Assembly: GCF_900109885.1 (NCBI RefSeq)
Contig: NZ_FOBS01000024.1
Coordinates: 1-50,024 of the forward strand
Length of the DNA: 50,024 nucleotides
From: Syntrophus gentianae
GTDB taxonomy: Bacteria; Desulfobacterota; Syntrophia; Syntrophales; Syntrophaceae
Direction of reading: 5' to 3'
Position 1 is the stretch's first letter. Each line of letters begins with the position of its first letter. The translations under genes were made by a program, and so were the position numbers. This document shows positions 37,005 through 45,709 of the stretch, piece after piece. The notes under the pieces were generated by a model that worked only from the letters and a program-made list of their open reading frames with translations, was not told where the DNA came from and did no database searches.

Positions 37005-37409
37005 ACCGATGATTCTCCTTGACGATTTTTACGGATTTTAGCGATGATCTTATGCAAACGGAAAGCCGCATCCTTTCAACTATTCCCCTTATGTTTCATT
37101 TTTTATAATTTTTCCTTTTTTCCAACTCGGCTGTCATGGTTCATGATTTTTATAAGAGAGATAAATCATTGATTATTTACCCGATATATGCTACCAGGGA
37201 CGTTCGATTTTAATCCATGTTCCAATGATTTATTTTCTCTCCACCATCCTGCATCGCTTCAAATACCAGGTGGGATGCCGAAAGAGAGAATTACGCTCTT
37301 TCAGTATACACAGTTCATCAGCAACGTTGCTTCGCTGTTCTTTTCCGTCACGGAAATATACGATCGTGCCCAAAAAGATCAGTCTTTCTCTATTCCGGTT
37401 AGCAGGCGC
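37005..37409. other. intergenic region between kinase gene and CRISPR operon
   Basis: This 405-base divergent region should hold promoters in both directions. The left half is AT-rich with TATAAT at 37104-37109 and TATAAG at 37152-37157, but neither has a good -35 at 16-18 bases. An open frame runs from 37188 into cas6, yet its residues are not family-like before 37410. No CRISPR repeat or RNA gene is seen. Confidence 0.5.
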
Positions 37410-38390
37410 ATGTTGTACGGCAGATATTCATTCTTCAATACGTTTCTGGATGATGCGGTTCTTCCCTACTACAAGGGTTCAACCTTCCGGGGAGTCTTCG
37501 GCCACGCCCTCAAGTCCGTAACCTGCGCACTGAAACGTCAGGAATGTTCCTCCTGTCTCCTTCGGGAAAAGTGTGTATACGCCTTCGTCTTTGAAATCCG
37601 CTCCAATGGAGAATCGGGTTCAAGCGATCAAGCGGAAACGCTTGCACCGGAGCGCCGCCGCATTGCCGCGCCACCCCATCCTTACGTCCTCGAACCTCCG
37701 CTCGACACCCGCAGGTCATACCTCCAGGGGGAGTCCTTCGATTTCAGCCTGATCCTCTTTGGCCAAGCCAACGATTACCTTCCCTATTTCGTATACGCCC
37801 TCGAAGAGATGGGACTATTGGGAATCGGCCGGCAAAGCGGGAATACTCGCGCCCGCTTCCGCCTTGAATCGGTCATGGCCGACGCCACGGTGTTGTACAA
37901 CCGCCGGGAACGTTCCCTGAAAAGCGGAAATTTTGCTGAAGACCTGGTCATTTCGGATTCAACCCGTTCAAATGAGTTAAAACCCTGCGAGTCCCTGGAA
38001 TTGACCCTGCTGACCCCACTGCGCCTCAAATACGAAAACAGACTTGAAGCCACCCTGCCCTTTCACATCCTCATCCGTGCCGCCCTGCGCCGGATATCCT
38101 CCCTCTTTCAGTACTACGGGGCGGGTGAACCGGCACTGGACTACCGGGGCCTCGTGGAACGCGCTCAAAGGGTCACCGTAGATCAATCCAGTCTGCACTG
38201 GTTTGACTGGAAGCGTTATTCCAATCGTCAGGATCAATCGATGCTCATGGGCGGCCTGATGGGAAGCATCCGTTATTCCGGTCCCTTGGCCGAATTTCTC
38301 CCCCTGTTGCGGATCTGCGAAAAGACTCACCTGGGCAAACAGACCTCTTTCGGTCTGGGGAAAATTATCTTGACCGGGGCCAAACCATGA
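37410..38390 (+). CDS. cas6: CRISPR pre-crRNA endoribonuclease Cas6
   Basis: Cas6 cuts the CRISPR transcript within repeats to make crRNAs. The 326-residue RAMP protein has the family N-terminus: YGRYSFFNTF, then PYYKGSTFRGVFGHALK, and a cysteine group (Cys39, Cys46, Cys49, Cys55) typical of the zinc-knuckle-bearing Cas6 subgroup. The RAMP C-terminus shows KTHLGKQTSFGLGKI, the glycine-rich loop that binds RNA. The frame extends upstream to 37188, but family members begin close to the YGRY motif, so ATG 37410 is chosen despite a weak ribosome-binding site. The last 4 bases overlap the next gene. Composition is GC-rich, like the core genome and unlike the cmr genes further on. Confidence 0.88.
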   Translation: MLYGRYSFFNTFLDDAVLPYYKGSTFRGVFGHALKSVTCALKRQECSSCLLREKCVYAFVFEIRSNGESGSSDQAETLAPERRRIAAPPHPYVLEPPLDTRRSYLQGESFDFSLILFGQANDYLPYFVYALEEMGLLGIGRQSGNTRARFRLESVMADATVLYNRRERSLKSGNFAEDLVISDSTRSNELKPCESLELTLLTPLRLKYENRLEATLPFHILIRAALRRISSLFQYYGAGEPALDYRGLVERAQRVTVDQSSLHWFDWKRYSNRQDQSMLMGGLMGSIRYSGPLAEFLPLLRICEKTHLGKQTSFGLGKIILTGAKP

Positions 38391-39520
38391 AAAAAATCCT
38401 TCTTGCCGTCATAGGCCTGAGTCCCCAGATTCTCACCGAAACCCTCTATGCCCTGCACCAGGAGGATCAGGCAGTCCAGGCCATTCATGTCATCACCACA
38501 CGGGAAGGCAAGGAGCGAATCAACGCCTACCTTCTGTCCCCTTCTGATGGCCAGTATTACCGCTATCTCCGGGAATACGGCATCTCGCCCTCATCCATCG
38601 CTTTCGGCACGGAGAACGTCCATGTCGTCAAAGACCGAAACGGGATTGAAATCGATGACATCGCCGATGAGGAAGACAATGAACGCCTCTTGGAACTTTG
38701 CCTTTCACTGACTTTCCAGTTCACGCACGATCCCAACACCGCCCTTTTCTTTTCCATCGCCGGCGGACGCAAGACCATGAGCGCCTGCCTGATGACCGCC
38801 GCACACCTCTACGGGCGACCCCAGGACAGGGTTTATCACGTTCTCGTTTCGCCGGAGTTCGAGAGCAGCAGGGATTTTTTCTATCCTCCACGAGAATCAA
38901 TGGCCATCGAACTGATGGACCACAAGGGTGAACATTACGTCAAGGAAACCCGCTACGCCCGGATTTCGCTGATCTCCGTCCCTTTTGTTTCCGTCCGGGA
39001 TCGGATCGTGGACGATCTGCTCAAGGAACCGCAGGACCCGCCCACCCTGATGCTTTCCCTCATCCGGGAAGAACCTGCTTCTTTGACAATCGACCTTCCC
39101 GCCGGCAAACTGATTTTCAAGGGGCGGGAACTGGACATACCCCCAACCCGGCTGGCCCTTTACGCCTTTTTTGCCGGCATCAAAAAAGATTGCCGTCTCA
39201 CCGATCGCAATTGCCGGCACTGCACGGCCTGTTACCTGGACACTCATGCCATTGAAGAACGGAACGATCAAATCGCCGTCCTGTACAAGCGGATCGCCTT
39301 CTCCCGTGATTTTCAGGCCATGAGGGAAGCAAGCAACGGTGGCATCCTGAATCTCGATGAACTCAACTTCAAGTCCTATCGAAGCCACATCCGCAGGGAT
39401 CTGGAAAAGGGGTTCGGCTTGGCGGCCACATCGCTGTTGGAGATTGCCGCAACGGGAAAACGCCCGGATACACGCTACGGAATCCCCCTCGAACGGCAGA
39501 GGATTCGCGTGATCCATTGA
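38387..39520 (+). CDS. CRISPR-associated CARF protein, NE0113 type (putative ring nuclease)
   Basis: The 377-residue protein starts with a CARF domain: VIGLSPQILTETLYAL at residues 8-23 and SIAGGRKTMS at 123-132, the ligand-pocket motif. It matches the NE0113 family (TIGR02584/PF09623 by memory), which is annotated as ring nuclease, meaning it senses or degrades cyclic oligoadenylate made by Cas10. Residues 245-370 form a helical C-terminal part with a Cys-rich insert (CRLTDRNCRHCTAC) and a winged-helix-like end (FKSYRSHIRRDL, DTRYGIPLERQRIRVI). There is no HEPN motif, so toxic RNase activity is not expected. It overlaps cas6 by 4 bases and is the last GC-rich gene before the cmr block. Confidence 0.82.
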   Translation: MKKILLAVIGLSPQILTETLYALHQEDQAVQAIHVITTREGKERINAYLLSPSDGQYYRYLREYGISPSSIAFGTENVHVVKDRNGIEIDDIADEEDNERLLELCLSLTFQFTHDPNTALFFSIAGGRKTMSACLMTAAHLYGRPQDRVYHVLVSPEFESSRDFFYPPRESMAIELMDHKGEHYVKETRYARISLISVPFVSVRDRIVDDLLKEPQDPPTLMLSLIREEPASLTIDLPAGKLIFKGRELDIPPTRLALYAFFAGIKKDCRLTDRNCRHCTACYLDTHAIEERNDQIAVLYKRIAFSRDFQAMREASNGGILNLDELNFKSYRSHIRRDLEKGFGLAATSLLEIAATGKRPDTRYGIPLERQRIRVIH

Positions 39521-39614
39521 TCAAGATGAAGAACTGCGTCAACGTTGCTGTTTTTGAATGGAATCTCTTTTTTTGTAAAGAATACACGTTCACGATGCAA
39601 AGGAGGAAAAGCCT

Positions 39615-39728
39615 ATGGACGACACCGCCCTGAAAATCGACTTGGCGGGCTTGCGACGCAATGTCGAAGAAGCCAGTATTCAGGCACAAATTAATAACAG
39701 TGAAGAAACGGGAGGTAGACATGTTTAA
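39615..39728 (+). CDS. small ORF, 37 aa, upstream of cmr1
   Basis: An ATG with a very strong AAAGGAGG site five bases away opens a 37-codon frame (MDDTALKIDLAGLRRNVEEA...) ending 8 bases inside cmr1. The first half looks like the start of a soluble helical protein, the second half less so. It is either a leader peptide coupled to cmr1 or the remaining N-terminus of a gene cut by arrival of the cmr block. GC-rich composition changes to AT-rich within it. Confidence 0.4.
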   Translation: MDDTALKIDLAGLRRNVEEASIQAQINNSEETGGRHV

Positions 39729-40707
39729 TATCTCCAGATTCAAAGATATTAAAAAACGAGAATTCGATTGTGAAGTTGTGACACCGATGTTTCTGGGTGG
39801 TGCGAACCCCAAAAAAGCGGAAATGAGAGCCCCCTCAATCAAGGCAGTTATGCGATTTTGGTGGAGAGCGCTTTACGAGGGGGAAAATATAGAAGAGATG
39901 ACAAAGGATGAAGCCAAGATCTTTGGTTCAACGGAGAAGAAGTCGTCAGTATCGGTAACAATCGGCATTCAAAACGAAAAAGCTACAACAAACCATTTAC
40001 CATCTGGCAAGAAAATCATGGTCACTTCAAAAGGAGGGACTTTTCCCATCTCAATTATAGAATATCTTGCCTTTGGTCTTCTTGATCCCCAAAAAAGAGA
40101 AGGTAAATACATTAAAGAGCACTTCGAACCCAACAGCCATCTTAAAATAATACTTACATTCCCAAAAACGATTGAAGCAGATCTAATGAAAGCCCTGAAT
40201 GCTATGATTTCTTTTGGTGGACTTGGATCTCGCTCAAGGAACGGGTTTGGCTCATTGCACTGCGACGAACTTACAGAATTTACATTACCCAAAGAAGGTC
40301 CCTTAAAATCTTTTACCGCCTTTTCTAAAGAAGCATACCTTTTTAACCATTTCAAAGTCTGTGATACTTGGCATGACGCTTTATATGAAATTGGAAATGT
40401 TTATCGACAGTCCAGACTAAACCTCGAAGGCATACGACATGAGTGGAACAAGCGGGCTCTTATTGCCATGCCTATTGAAGCTAAAAATGAGAGCATACCT
40501 TCTTCTATCAGAAATGGCCGCCATGCAAAGCCCTATTTTCTCCACGTAAACAAAATATCTGATGGAAAATACCAAGGGCAAATTCTATTTCTTCCCTATA
40601 TTTACAAATCAGGACATGAAGACAAGATAAGCAGATTTATAGAATACAAGGAAGTCTGCAAGAAAATGAACGAGGAAATAGCAAAGGGTATGGGAGGCTC
40701 AAAATGA
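39721..40707 (+). CDS. cmr1: type III-B CRISPR RAMP protein Cmr1
   Basis: Cmr1 caps the 3' end of the Cmr effector complex and contacts the crRNA. The 328-residue product shows the family opening FDCEVVTPMFLGGANPKKAE followed by RAPSIKAVMRFWWRA (residues 30-45) and the glycine loop SFGGLGSRSRNGFGSL (about 160-175). The ATG at 39721 has GGGAGGT five bases upstream; an in-frame ATG at 39661 lacks one. Its last 4 bases overlap cas10. The gene is distinctly AT-richer than cas6. It is one of six cmr genes in unbroken order. Confidence 0.93.
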   Translation: MFNISRFKDIKKREFDCEVVTPMFLGGANPKKAEMRAPSIKAVMRFWWRALYEGENIEEMTKDEAKIFGSTEKKSSVSVTIGIQNEKATTNHLPSGKKIMVTSKGGTFPISIIEYLAFGLLDPQKREGKYIKEHFEPNSHLKIILTFPKTIEADLMKALNAMISFGGLGSRSRNGFGSLHCDELTEFTLPKEGPLKSFTAFSKEAYLFNHFKVCDTWHDALYEIGNVYRQSRLNLEGIRHEWNKRALIAMPIEAKNESIPSSIRNGRHAKPYFLHVNKISDGKYQGQILFLPYIYKSGHEDKISRFIEYKEVCKKMNEEIAKGMGGSK

Positions 40708-43451
40708 CCTGGCGGAAACCCGACACAGCCTATTGGAACAACAAATTCGCTGCTTACTGGCATGATCCCATCGATAAAGTCTTCAGCATTCAAAACCATG
40801 AAGAAAGAGCGGCTGATTATCTACAAATATTTGGACTAGACAGACCAAACGATGAATTTTGGAAAATTGCCGATGTCATAGCCGCCGGTTTTGAGCGTGG
40901 CCAGGTCCCTACCTATAACGCAGACGATAGTAAAAGTGGCGCTGTAGACTTCAGCAAGACACCTATCATAACCCATCCAACATCAGCCGAAAGGGGAATC
41001 CTGAAGATCACAGAAAATTTGGCACATCCCGATCAACTGCATTCCATCCTCAAAGAATTTTTGGGGCAGCGTATAGGCCAGACAGCGGGAAATGGGGATT
41101 ATGCCAATCGATTCAAGGGTGATCCCGCGCGCTTTGCCGTTGCTCGTCTTATGTATACCCACCTTGTGCTCCGCTTTATTCTAGCAGAAAAGAACATTGG
41201 TGGAATAGGGGCATTGTGGCACCGTATCCCTGCCGACTCACGCTTTCCCGACCATTCCATCTGGCAACACAATGCCTTATGCTCAGCCATCAGTTCCTGT
41301 ATCGAACTTGGCGGTAGCGCGGAAGAAGTCGGTCTTATGGTGTTTTCTATTACTCCGGTTCAGGGATTCATAGTTCGCGCAAGAAAAATGAGAGATTACT
41401 GGGCCGGTTCTGTACTCTTGTCCTGGCTGGCATTTGAGGGACTTCGCTGGGTGATGGAAAATTTGGGGGTTGATCACGTTCTGTACCCATCTCTTATCGA
41501 CCAGCCGCTTATCAACGCCTATTTGGAGAAGGAATGGGAAGTATCAGGACCATTCAAGCCGGAGATCTGGAAGAATCAGCCAAGCGAAATCGCCAGTCTG
41601 CCTAATAAATTCCTCTTTCTCTCCCCCTTCGGAAAAGTCGAAAACATTGCTCTTGAACTTCAAAATACCATTGCCGATAAATGGATGACCGTTGGGAAAC
41701 TTACAGCAGAATACCTGATTGAAAATTTAAACATTGAAGATGAATCACGGACATATTTAGAAACCCTCCTTAGCCGGCAGACTTCCAATTTCTGGGATTT
41801 CCAGTGGGCAGCAACACGTTTATCAGACCATACGGACAAACAAGAATTGGAAGGTTTGCTTGATGAGGACATATGGAAAAATCAATTTGCACATTTGGAA
41901 GCAATCAAGCCGATACTGGCATTACTGGAGAAGAAACTTGAGAAGAAGCTGAACAGAAACGTCCCCGTGATGAAGAATAGCAGCAGGGGCATCCTATATT
42001 CCACATGTCACAGTCTTGTTCAATCGGCGCTTGCCGCAGAAAAGTCAAGAAGATCGATTCTGCGGCAAGAAGAGCCGGGAGAAAAATGTCAGATGTGCGG
42101 GGAGTTTGAGGTTTTACATTCCCGACGTTGGAATGGCGAAAATGCCGCTGAGTATTCCGCGAACCTTAAGGCATTTTGGGAAGAGATGAATCAGGAACAA
42201 AAGGGCGATGTGGATTTCAAAGAAAATGAACGGCTTTGTTCTATCTGTCTAATCAAGCGCCTCGCTCCACGCATTATGAGAAAATCAAACGATCATATCC
42301 TATATGAAGTCTTTGATTCCATTGACGGTTTCCCATCAACAACGGAAATGGCACTGCATGATTACTTTCAGAGACAATCCATCCATAAGAAAAAACAAAA
42401 AGAGATCGCCCAGAAGCTCCACGAACAGGAAGAGCGAGTTCCGGGAGAAAAGATCGAAAACAGGGACAAATATTATGCCATCCTTTTTATGGATGGCGAT
42501 CATATGGGAAAGCTGATCAATGGTGAAACCATTGCCTCAACATGGGAAAAAATCATGCATCCCGATATTGCCTCGCGGTTAAAAAGAGACAACTTCGATC
42601 ATATATACCAAGATGTGTGGCGGAAGATTTATGGCAATGCCGATTTGAAAAAGAGATTGGTAACTCCGGCGATTCATGCAGCCATATCGGAAGCCCTTGG
42701 AGATTTTTCGATTTATGGCGTTGCTTCAATAATTAAAAAAAATGAGGGCCGTTTGATTTATGCCGGCGGCGACGATGTCTGTGCGTTTCTGCCTATCGGT
42801 ACCGCAGTCTCGGCTGCAAAAGAAATCCGGAAGTATTATTCATCTGTCTTCCAGTTAATCGGCACGGATCGCACCTCAAGGGAAATCTCAGGGTCGTGGA
42901 TTCCCGAACCGGGCAAACTGTCCGTCAACCTCGGCGAAGGCAGTGATATATCCATATCCGCAGCCATCCTGATCTGTCATCACAAAGAGAGCCTTACGCA
43001 GATGATTGAACGGGCACATCAGCTTCTGAATTCGGAAGCTAAGGAAAAGGCCGGACGAAATGCCTGTGCGATCGAATTGCGAAAACGTCATGGCGGTTCT
43101 CGTACATTTGCAAGAAAGTGGTCGGATACGGATAGCTGGAATGCCTTTGAATATCTCAGAAAGATGGCAGGAGGGAATAACAGACAAATATCTCATTCCC
43201 TGCTTTATCGGCTTGAAACACTTCGGCCCGGTATCGAGGCGATTATAAGGCATGACCAAAATGCGGAAGAAAATCTAAAAGCTTTTGTATTTAAACAAAT
43301 TGAAAGATCAGGAACAAAAACAAGCAACCAGAAAGAATTGGCTGCGTCCATCACCTCAATTGTTTGGGACAAGGCAAGCAAAGAAAATCCCTTGAATACT
43401 GAAGGGCTGATTATTGCCGGTTTTCTTGGAGGGGGGGAAGGAAATGATTGA
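40704..43451 (+). CDS. cas10: type III-B CRISPR large subunit Cas10/Cmr2
   Basis: Cas10 senses target RNA in the Cmr complex, makes cyclic oligoadenylate and may cut ssDNA. The 915-residue product has an N-terminal HD region with His20-Asp21 (YWHDPIDK), a zinc site with Cys462, Cys465, Cys512 and Cys515 (CQMCG, CSIC), the first palm acidic pair Asp597 and Asp599 (FMDGDHMGKL) and GGDD at residues 688-691 (YAGGDDVCAF). Both catalytic centres therefore look intact. The CARF proteins in the same operon are the expected receivers of its signal. It overlaps cmr1 by 4 bases and cmr3 by 8. Confidence 0.95.
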   Translation: MTWRKPDTAYWNNKFAAYWHDPIDKVFSIQNHEERAADYLQIFGLDRPNDEFWKIADVIAAGFERGQVPTYNADDSKSGAVDFSKTPIITHPTSAERGILKITENLAHPDQLHSILKEFLGQRIGQTAGNGDYANRFKGDPARFAVARLMYTHLVLRFILAEKNIGGIGALWHRIPADSRFPDHSIWQHNALCSAISSCIELGGSAEEVGLMVFSITPVQGFIVRARKMRDYWAGSVLLSWLAFEGLRWVMENLGVDHVLYPSLIDQPLINAYLEKEWEVSGPFKPEIWKNQPSEIASLPNKFLFLSPFGKVENIALELQNTIADKWMTVGKLTAEYLIENLNIEDESRTYLETLLSRQTSNFWDFQWAATRLSDHTDKQELEGLLDEDIWKNQFAHLEAIKPILALLEKKLEKKLNRNVPVMKNSSRGILYSTCHSLVQSALAAEKSRRSILRQEEPGEKCQMCGEFEVLHSRRWNGENAAEYSANLKAFWEEMNQEQKGDVDFKENERLCSICLIKRLAPRIMRKSNDHILYEVFDSIDGFPSTTEMALHDYFQRQSIHKKKQKEIAQKLHEQEERVPGEKIENRDKYYAILFMDGDHMGKLINGETIASTWEKIMHPDIASRLKRDNFDHIYQDVWRKIYGNADLKKRLVTPAIHAAISEALGDFSIYGVASIIKKNEGRLIYAGGDDVCAFLPIGTAVSAAKEIRKYYSSVFQLIGTDRTSREISGSWIPEPGKLSVNLGEGSDISISAAILICHHKESLTQMIERAHQLLNSEAKEKAGRNACAIELRKRHGGSRTFARKWSDTDSWNAFEYLRKMAGGNNRQISHSLLYRLETLRPGIEAIIRHDQNAEENLKAFVFKQIERSGTKTSNQKELAASITSIVWDKASKENPLNTEGLIIAGFLGGGEGND

Positions 43452-44394
43452 TTGGTACAGCTTCACACCGCAAGATACATTATATTTCCGGGGCGCGGAA
43501 CCAGCCAATATGGGAGAAAGCCATACCTCATCAATGACTTTTCCACCGCCTGCCCACACCATTGCCGGGGCTTTGAGAACTGCGGCAATTATCCAGAATG
43601 GAATTGCTTTCGAAGATTACAAAATTGGGAAATGCCCTCAGGAGATTACCAAATGCATCGGAAAAGCCGGTGAGGCCAGCCCGTTCAGCATCCTCGGGCC
43701 GTTCTTCCGGGAGGAAGACACCGTGTGGTTTCCCTGTCCATTTCTCTGGTTCTCAGAAAAGAAGGAAAAAGAGGATTCGAAAGCAGGCCTGCGTAAAATC
43801 ATAATCAGTTCGCCTGTTCAGACCAGTACCCTGATAAAAACGTCAAACGGTCCAAACTTATTCTGGGCCAAGGGAAAGAATCTTGAAACCTTGGGCGGCT
43901 ATTGGGTAAGTGCGGATGAACTATTTGCATCAACAAAGGAGAAAAACATTAGACGCAGCCGGGATTTGTTCGTAAGTGAAACTCACACTGGAATCGCCCT
44001 TGATGTGAAGGACAAACGACGTACAGCAAGGAAGGGGCATCTCTATTCTTTCGTCCATGCCCGGCTTTGCAAGGGTGTCAGACTGGTTTTTGGTGTCACG
44101 GCAAGACTCCCGATGAAAGATTCGGGTGTACTCAAGCTTGGAGCTGAGCAGCGATTCGGTGAATACAGAAGGATCGATAATATTTCACTGCCGCAAGGCA
44201 CAAGCGGTCTGTTCATGACGACATCCATTTTGGCTGGAAATAAAGTGGCTAACCAGCATTGCGTTGCCACAGGGCGCATTCAGTACTTTGGCGGCTGGGA
44301 CTTGCATATAGGATTTCATAAGCCGATGCGGGGTTATTTCCCGGCAGGAAGCGTATTTAACAAAAAAATAGATGAGCAGTGTATCGAATTATAG
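43444..44394 (+). CDS. cmr3: type III-B CRISPR RAMP protein Cmr3
   Basis: Cmr3 is the Cas5-like subunit that holds the crRNA 5' handle next to Cas10. The 316-residue product begins with YSFTPQDTLYFRGAEP and then FPPPAHTIAGALRTA, both standard Cmr3 motifs, and has EQRFGEYRRID near residue 238 as the RNA-binding loop. The frame is open to a TTG at 43414, but the ATG at 43444, preceded by GGAGGGGGGGAAGG, gives the right length. It starts inside the end of cas10. Confidence 0.92.
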   Translation: MIDWYSFTPQDTLYFRGAEPANMGESHTSSMTFPPPAHTIAGALRTAAIIQNGIAFEDYKIGKCPQEITKCIGKAGEASPFSILGPFFREEDTVWFPCPFLWFSEKKEKEDSKAGLRKIIISSPVQTSTLIKTSNGPNLFWAKGKNLETLGGYWVSADELFASTKEKNIRRSRDLFVSETHTGIALDVKDKRRTARKGHLYSFVHARLCKGVRLVFGVTARLPMKDSGVLKLGAEQRFGEYRRIDNISLPQGTSGLFMTTSILAGNKVANQHCVATGRIQYFGGWDLHIGFHKPMRGYFPAGSVFNKKIDEQCIEL

Positions 44395-44404
44395 GAGGAA
44401 CGCT

Positions 44405-45307
44405 ATGCTGAAAAGAGATCTTTTTTCCATCTGCACATTTTACGCTGTATCCCCCATTCATGCCGGCACCGGGGCATCCTTCGCCGCTGTTGATTTGCCA
44501 ATTCAGCGGGAGCGTCACACCAATTGGCCCCATATACAGGCATCGGGAGTAAAGGGAGCAATGCGGGCACACTATCGTGATTTTGCTGAGGATAAATCGC
44601 TGATTAACTTCCTTTTCGGTTATGATAAAGATGATAAACAACATCATGATACCTATAATTCGGCACGAATGAAGGACGATCAGTATCAGGTGGAAGACAA
44701 TTTCCCTGGTGCAATTTCCTTTTCCGATGCGAAACTACTGTCCTTCCCCATACGGTCGAATATTGCACCCTTTGTGTGGATCACCTGTCCAGCAGTATTG
44801 AAAAGATTGAGCAACGATCTGGCATTTGCAGGATTGGAATCAATAAAAGAAATACCCAACATTACCGGCGAAATGGCTTTTTGCCTTACAGGAAATATTA
44901 CGGGTGATGTCATTCTGGAAGACATGGTGATCAGTGTCGGAAACGCAGAGATTGGAAATCCAATCCCCCCAGGCTTTCCCGTTCTGGATAGACTAATTTT
45001 TGTGTCGGATGCGGTTTATAAGTACGCCGTCGAATCCTGCACGGAAATTCAGACTCAGATAAAAATTGATTCAAAGACAGGAACTGCCGAAGGTGGCGCC
45101 CTCAGATACCAGGAATTACTTCCTGCGGATTCCGTTCTATATTCTGTCGTCTATTACAGCCGCGCGGTCTTCGATAACGCATTGCAGGCGGAAACCGTTT
45201 CTAATCACCTTCAGGGCATCATCAAAAATTTCATGCAGATCGGCGGCGATGAAACCCTGGGTCGGGGCATCTGCAAGATCAACTGGATTTCGGGAGGAAG
45301 CAAATGA
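44405..45307 (+). CDS. cmr4: type III-B CRISPR RAMP protein Cmr4 (target RNA nuclease subunit)
   Basis: Cmr4 is the Cas7-like backbone subunit that cuts target RNA every six bases. The 300-residue product has HAGTGASFAAVDLPIQRERH with Asp30 at the position of the catalytic aspartate, then IQASGVKGAMRAHY and the C-terminal GGDETLGRGICKI glycine loop. Key residues are present, so the complex should cleave RNA. ATAGGAGGA lies six bases before the ATG at 44405; the frame itself is open to 44372. It overlaps cmr5 by 4 bases (ATGA). Confidence 0.93.
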   Translation: MLKRDLFSICTFYAVSPIHAGTGASFAAVDLPIQRERHTNWPHIQASGVKGAMRAHYRDFAEDKSLINFLFGYDKDDKQHHDTYNSARMKDDQYQVEDNFPGAISFSDAKLLSFPIRSNIAPFVWITCPAVLKRLSNDLAFAGLESIKEIPNITGEMAFCLTGNITGDVILEDMVISVGNAEIGNPIPPGFPVLDRLIFVSDAVYKYAVESCTEIQTQIKIDSKTGTAEGGALRYQELLPADSVLYSVVYYSRAVFDNALQAETVSNHLQGIIKNFMQIGGDETLGRGICKINWISGGSK

Positions 45308-45696
45308 GAACAATGACTCAGAAACGGGCGGAGTATGCGCTTGAAAGGGTTCTTTCAATAAAGGATAAGAAAGATTTCCAATCATTCTCCGCAGGCGCCC
45401 CATCTATGGTTCTTCAGAATGGATTCGGACAAACGCTGGCGTTCTGGCTGGCAAAAGGGACCAAAGACGGAAAAATTAAAGAGAATGACAAGCATATCGA
45501 ATTGTTCGATATCGTTAAAGACTGGCTTTCTCTCGAAAGAGAAGACATCCATAATCATTTCACAAAAGAAAAGGATAGAACAAGGCTGATGAAAGAACTA
45601 GCGGGAATGGATCAACTCCAATATCTTGCGGCCCAGAATGAAACCCTGGCACTGCTCGAATGGGTTAAACGCTTTGCCAACGCTGATTTATCGTAA
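45304..45696 (+). CDS. cmr5: type III-B CRISPR small subunit Cmr5
   Basis: Cmr5 is the helical small subunit (Cas11) that lines the target groove. The 130-residue, mainly helical protein has the family opening TQKRAEYALERVLSI and a Cmr5-like C-terminal helix (ALLEWVKRFANADL). Size, position between cmr4 and cmr6, and GGGAGGAAG before the ATG all agree. It overlaps the cmr4 stop by 4 bases. Confidence 0.92.
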   Translation: MRTMTQKRAEYALERVLSIKDKKDFQSFSAGAPSMVLQNGFGQTLAFWLAKGTKDGKIKENDKHIELFDIVKDWLSLEREDIHNHFTKEKDRTRLMKELAGMDQLQYLAAQNETLALLEWVKRFANADLS

Positions 45697-45709
45697 GTGA
45701 GGATTCAAT

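Noticed and set aside
37188-37409. Longer cas6 start at 37188
   Set aside because: The 74 extra residues are not family-like and Cas6 of this subgroup starts close to the YGRY motif.
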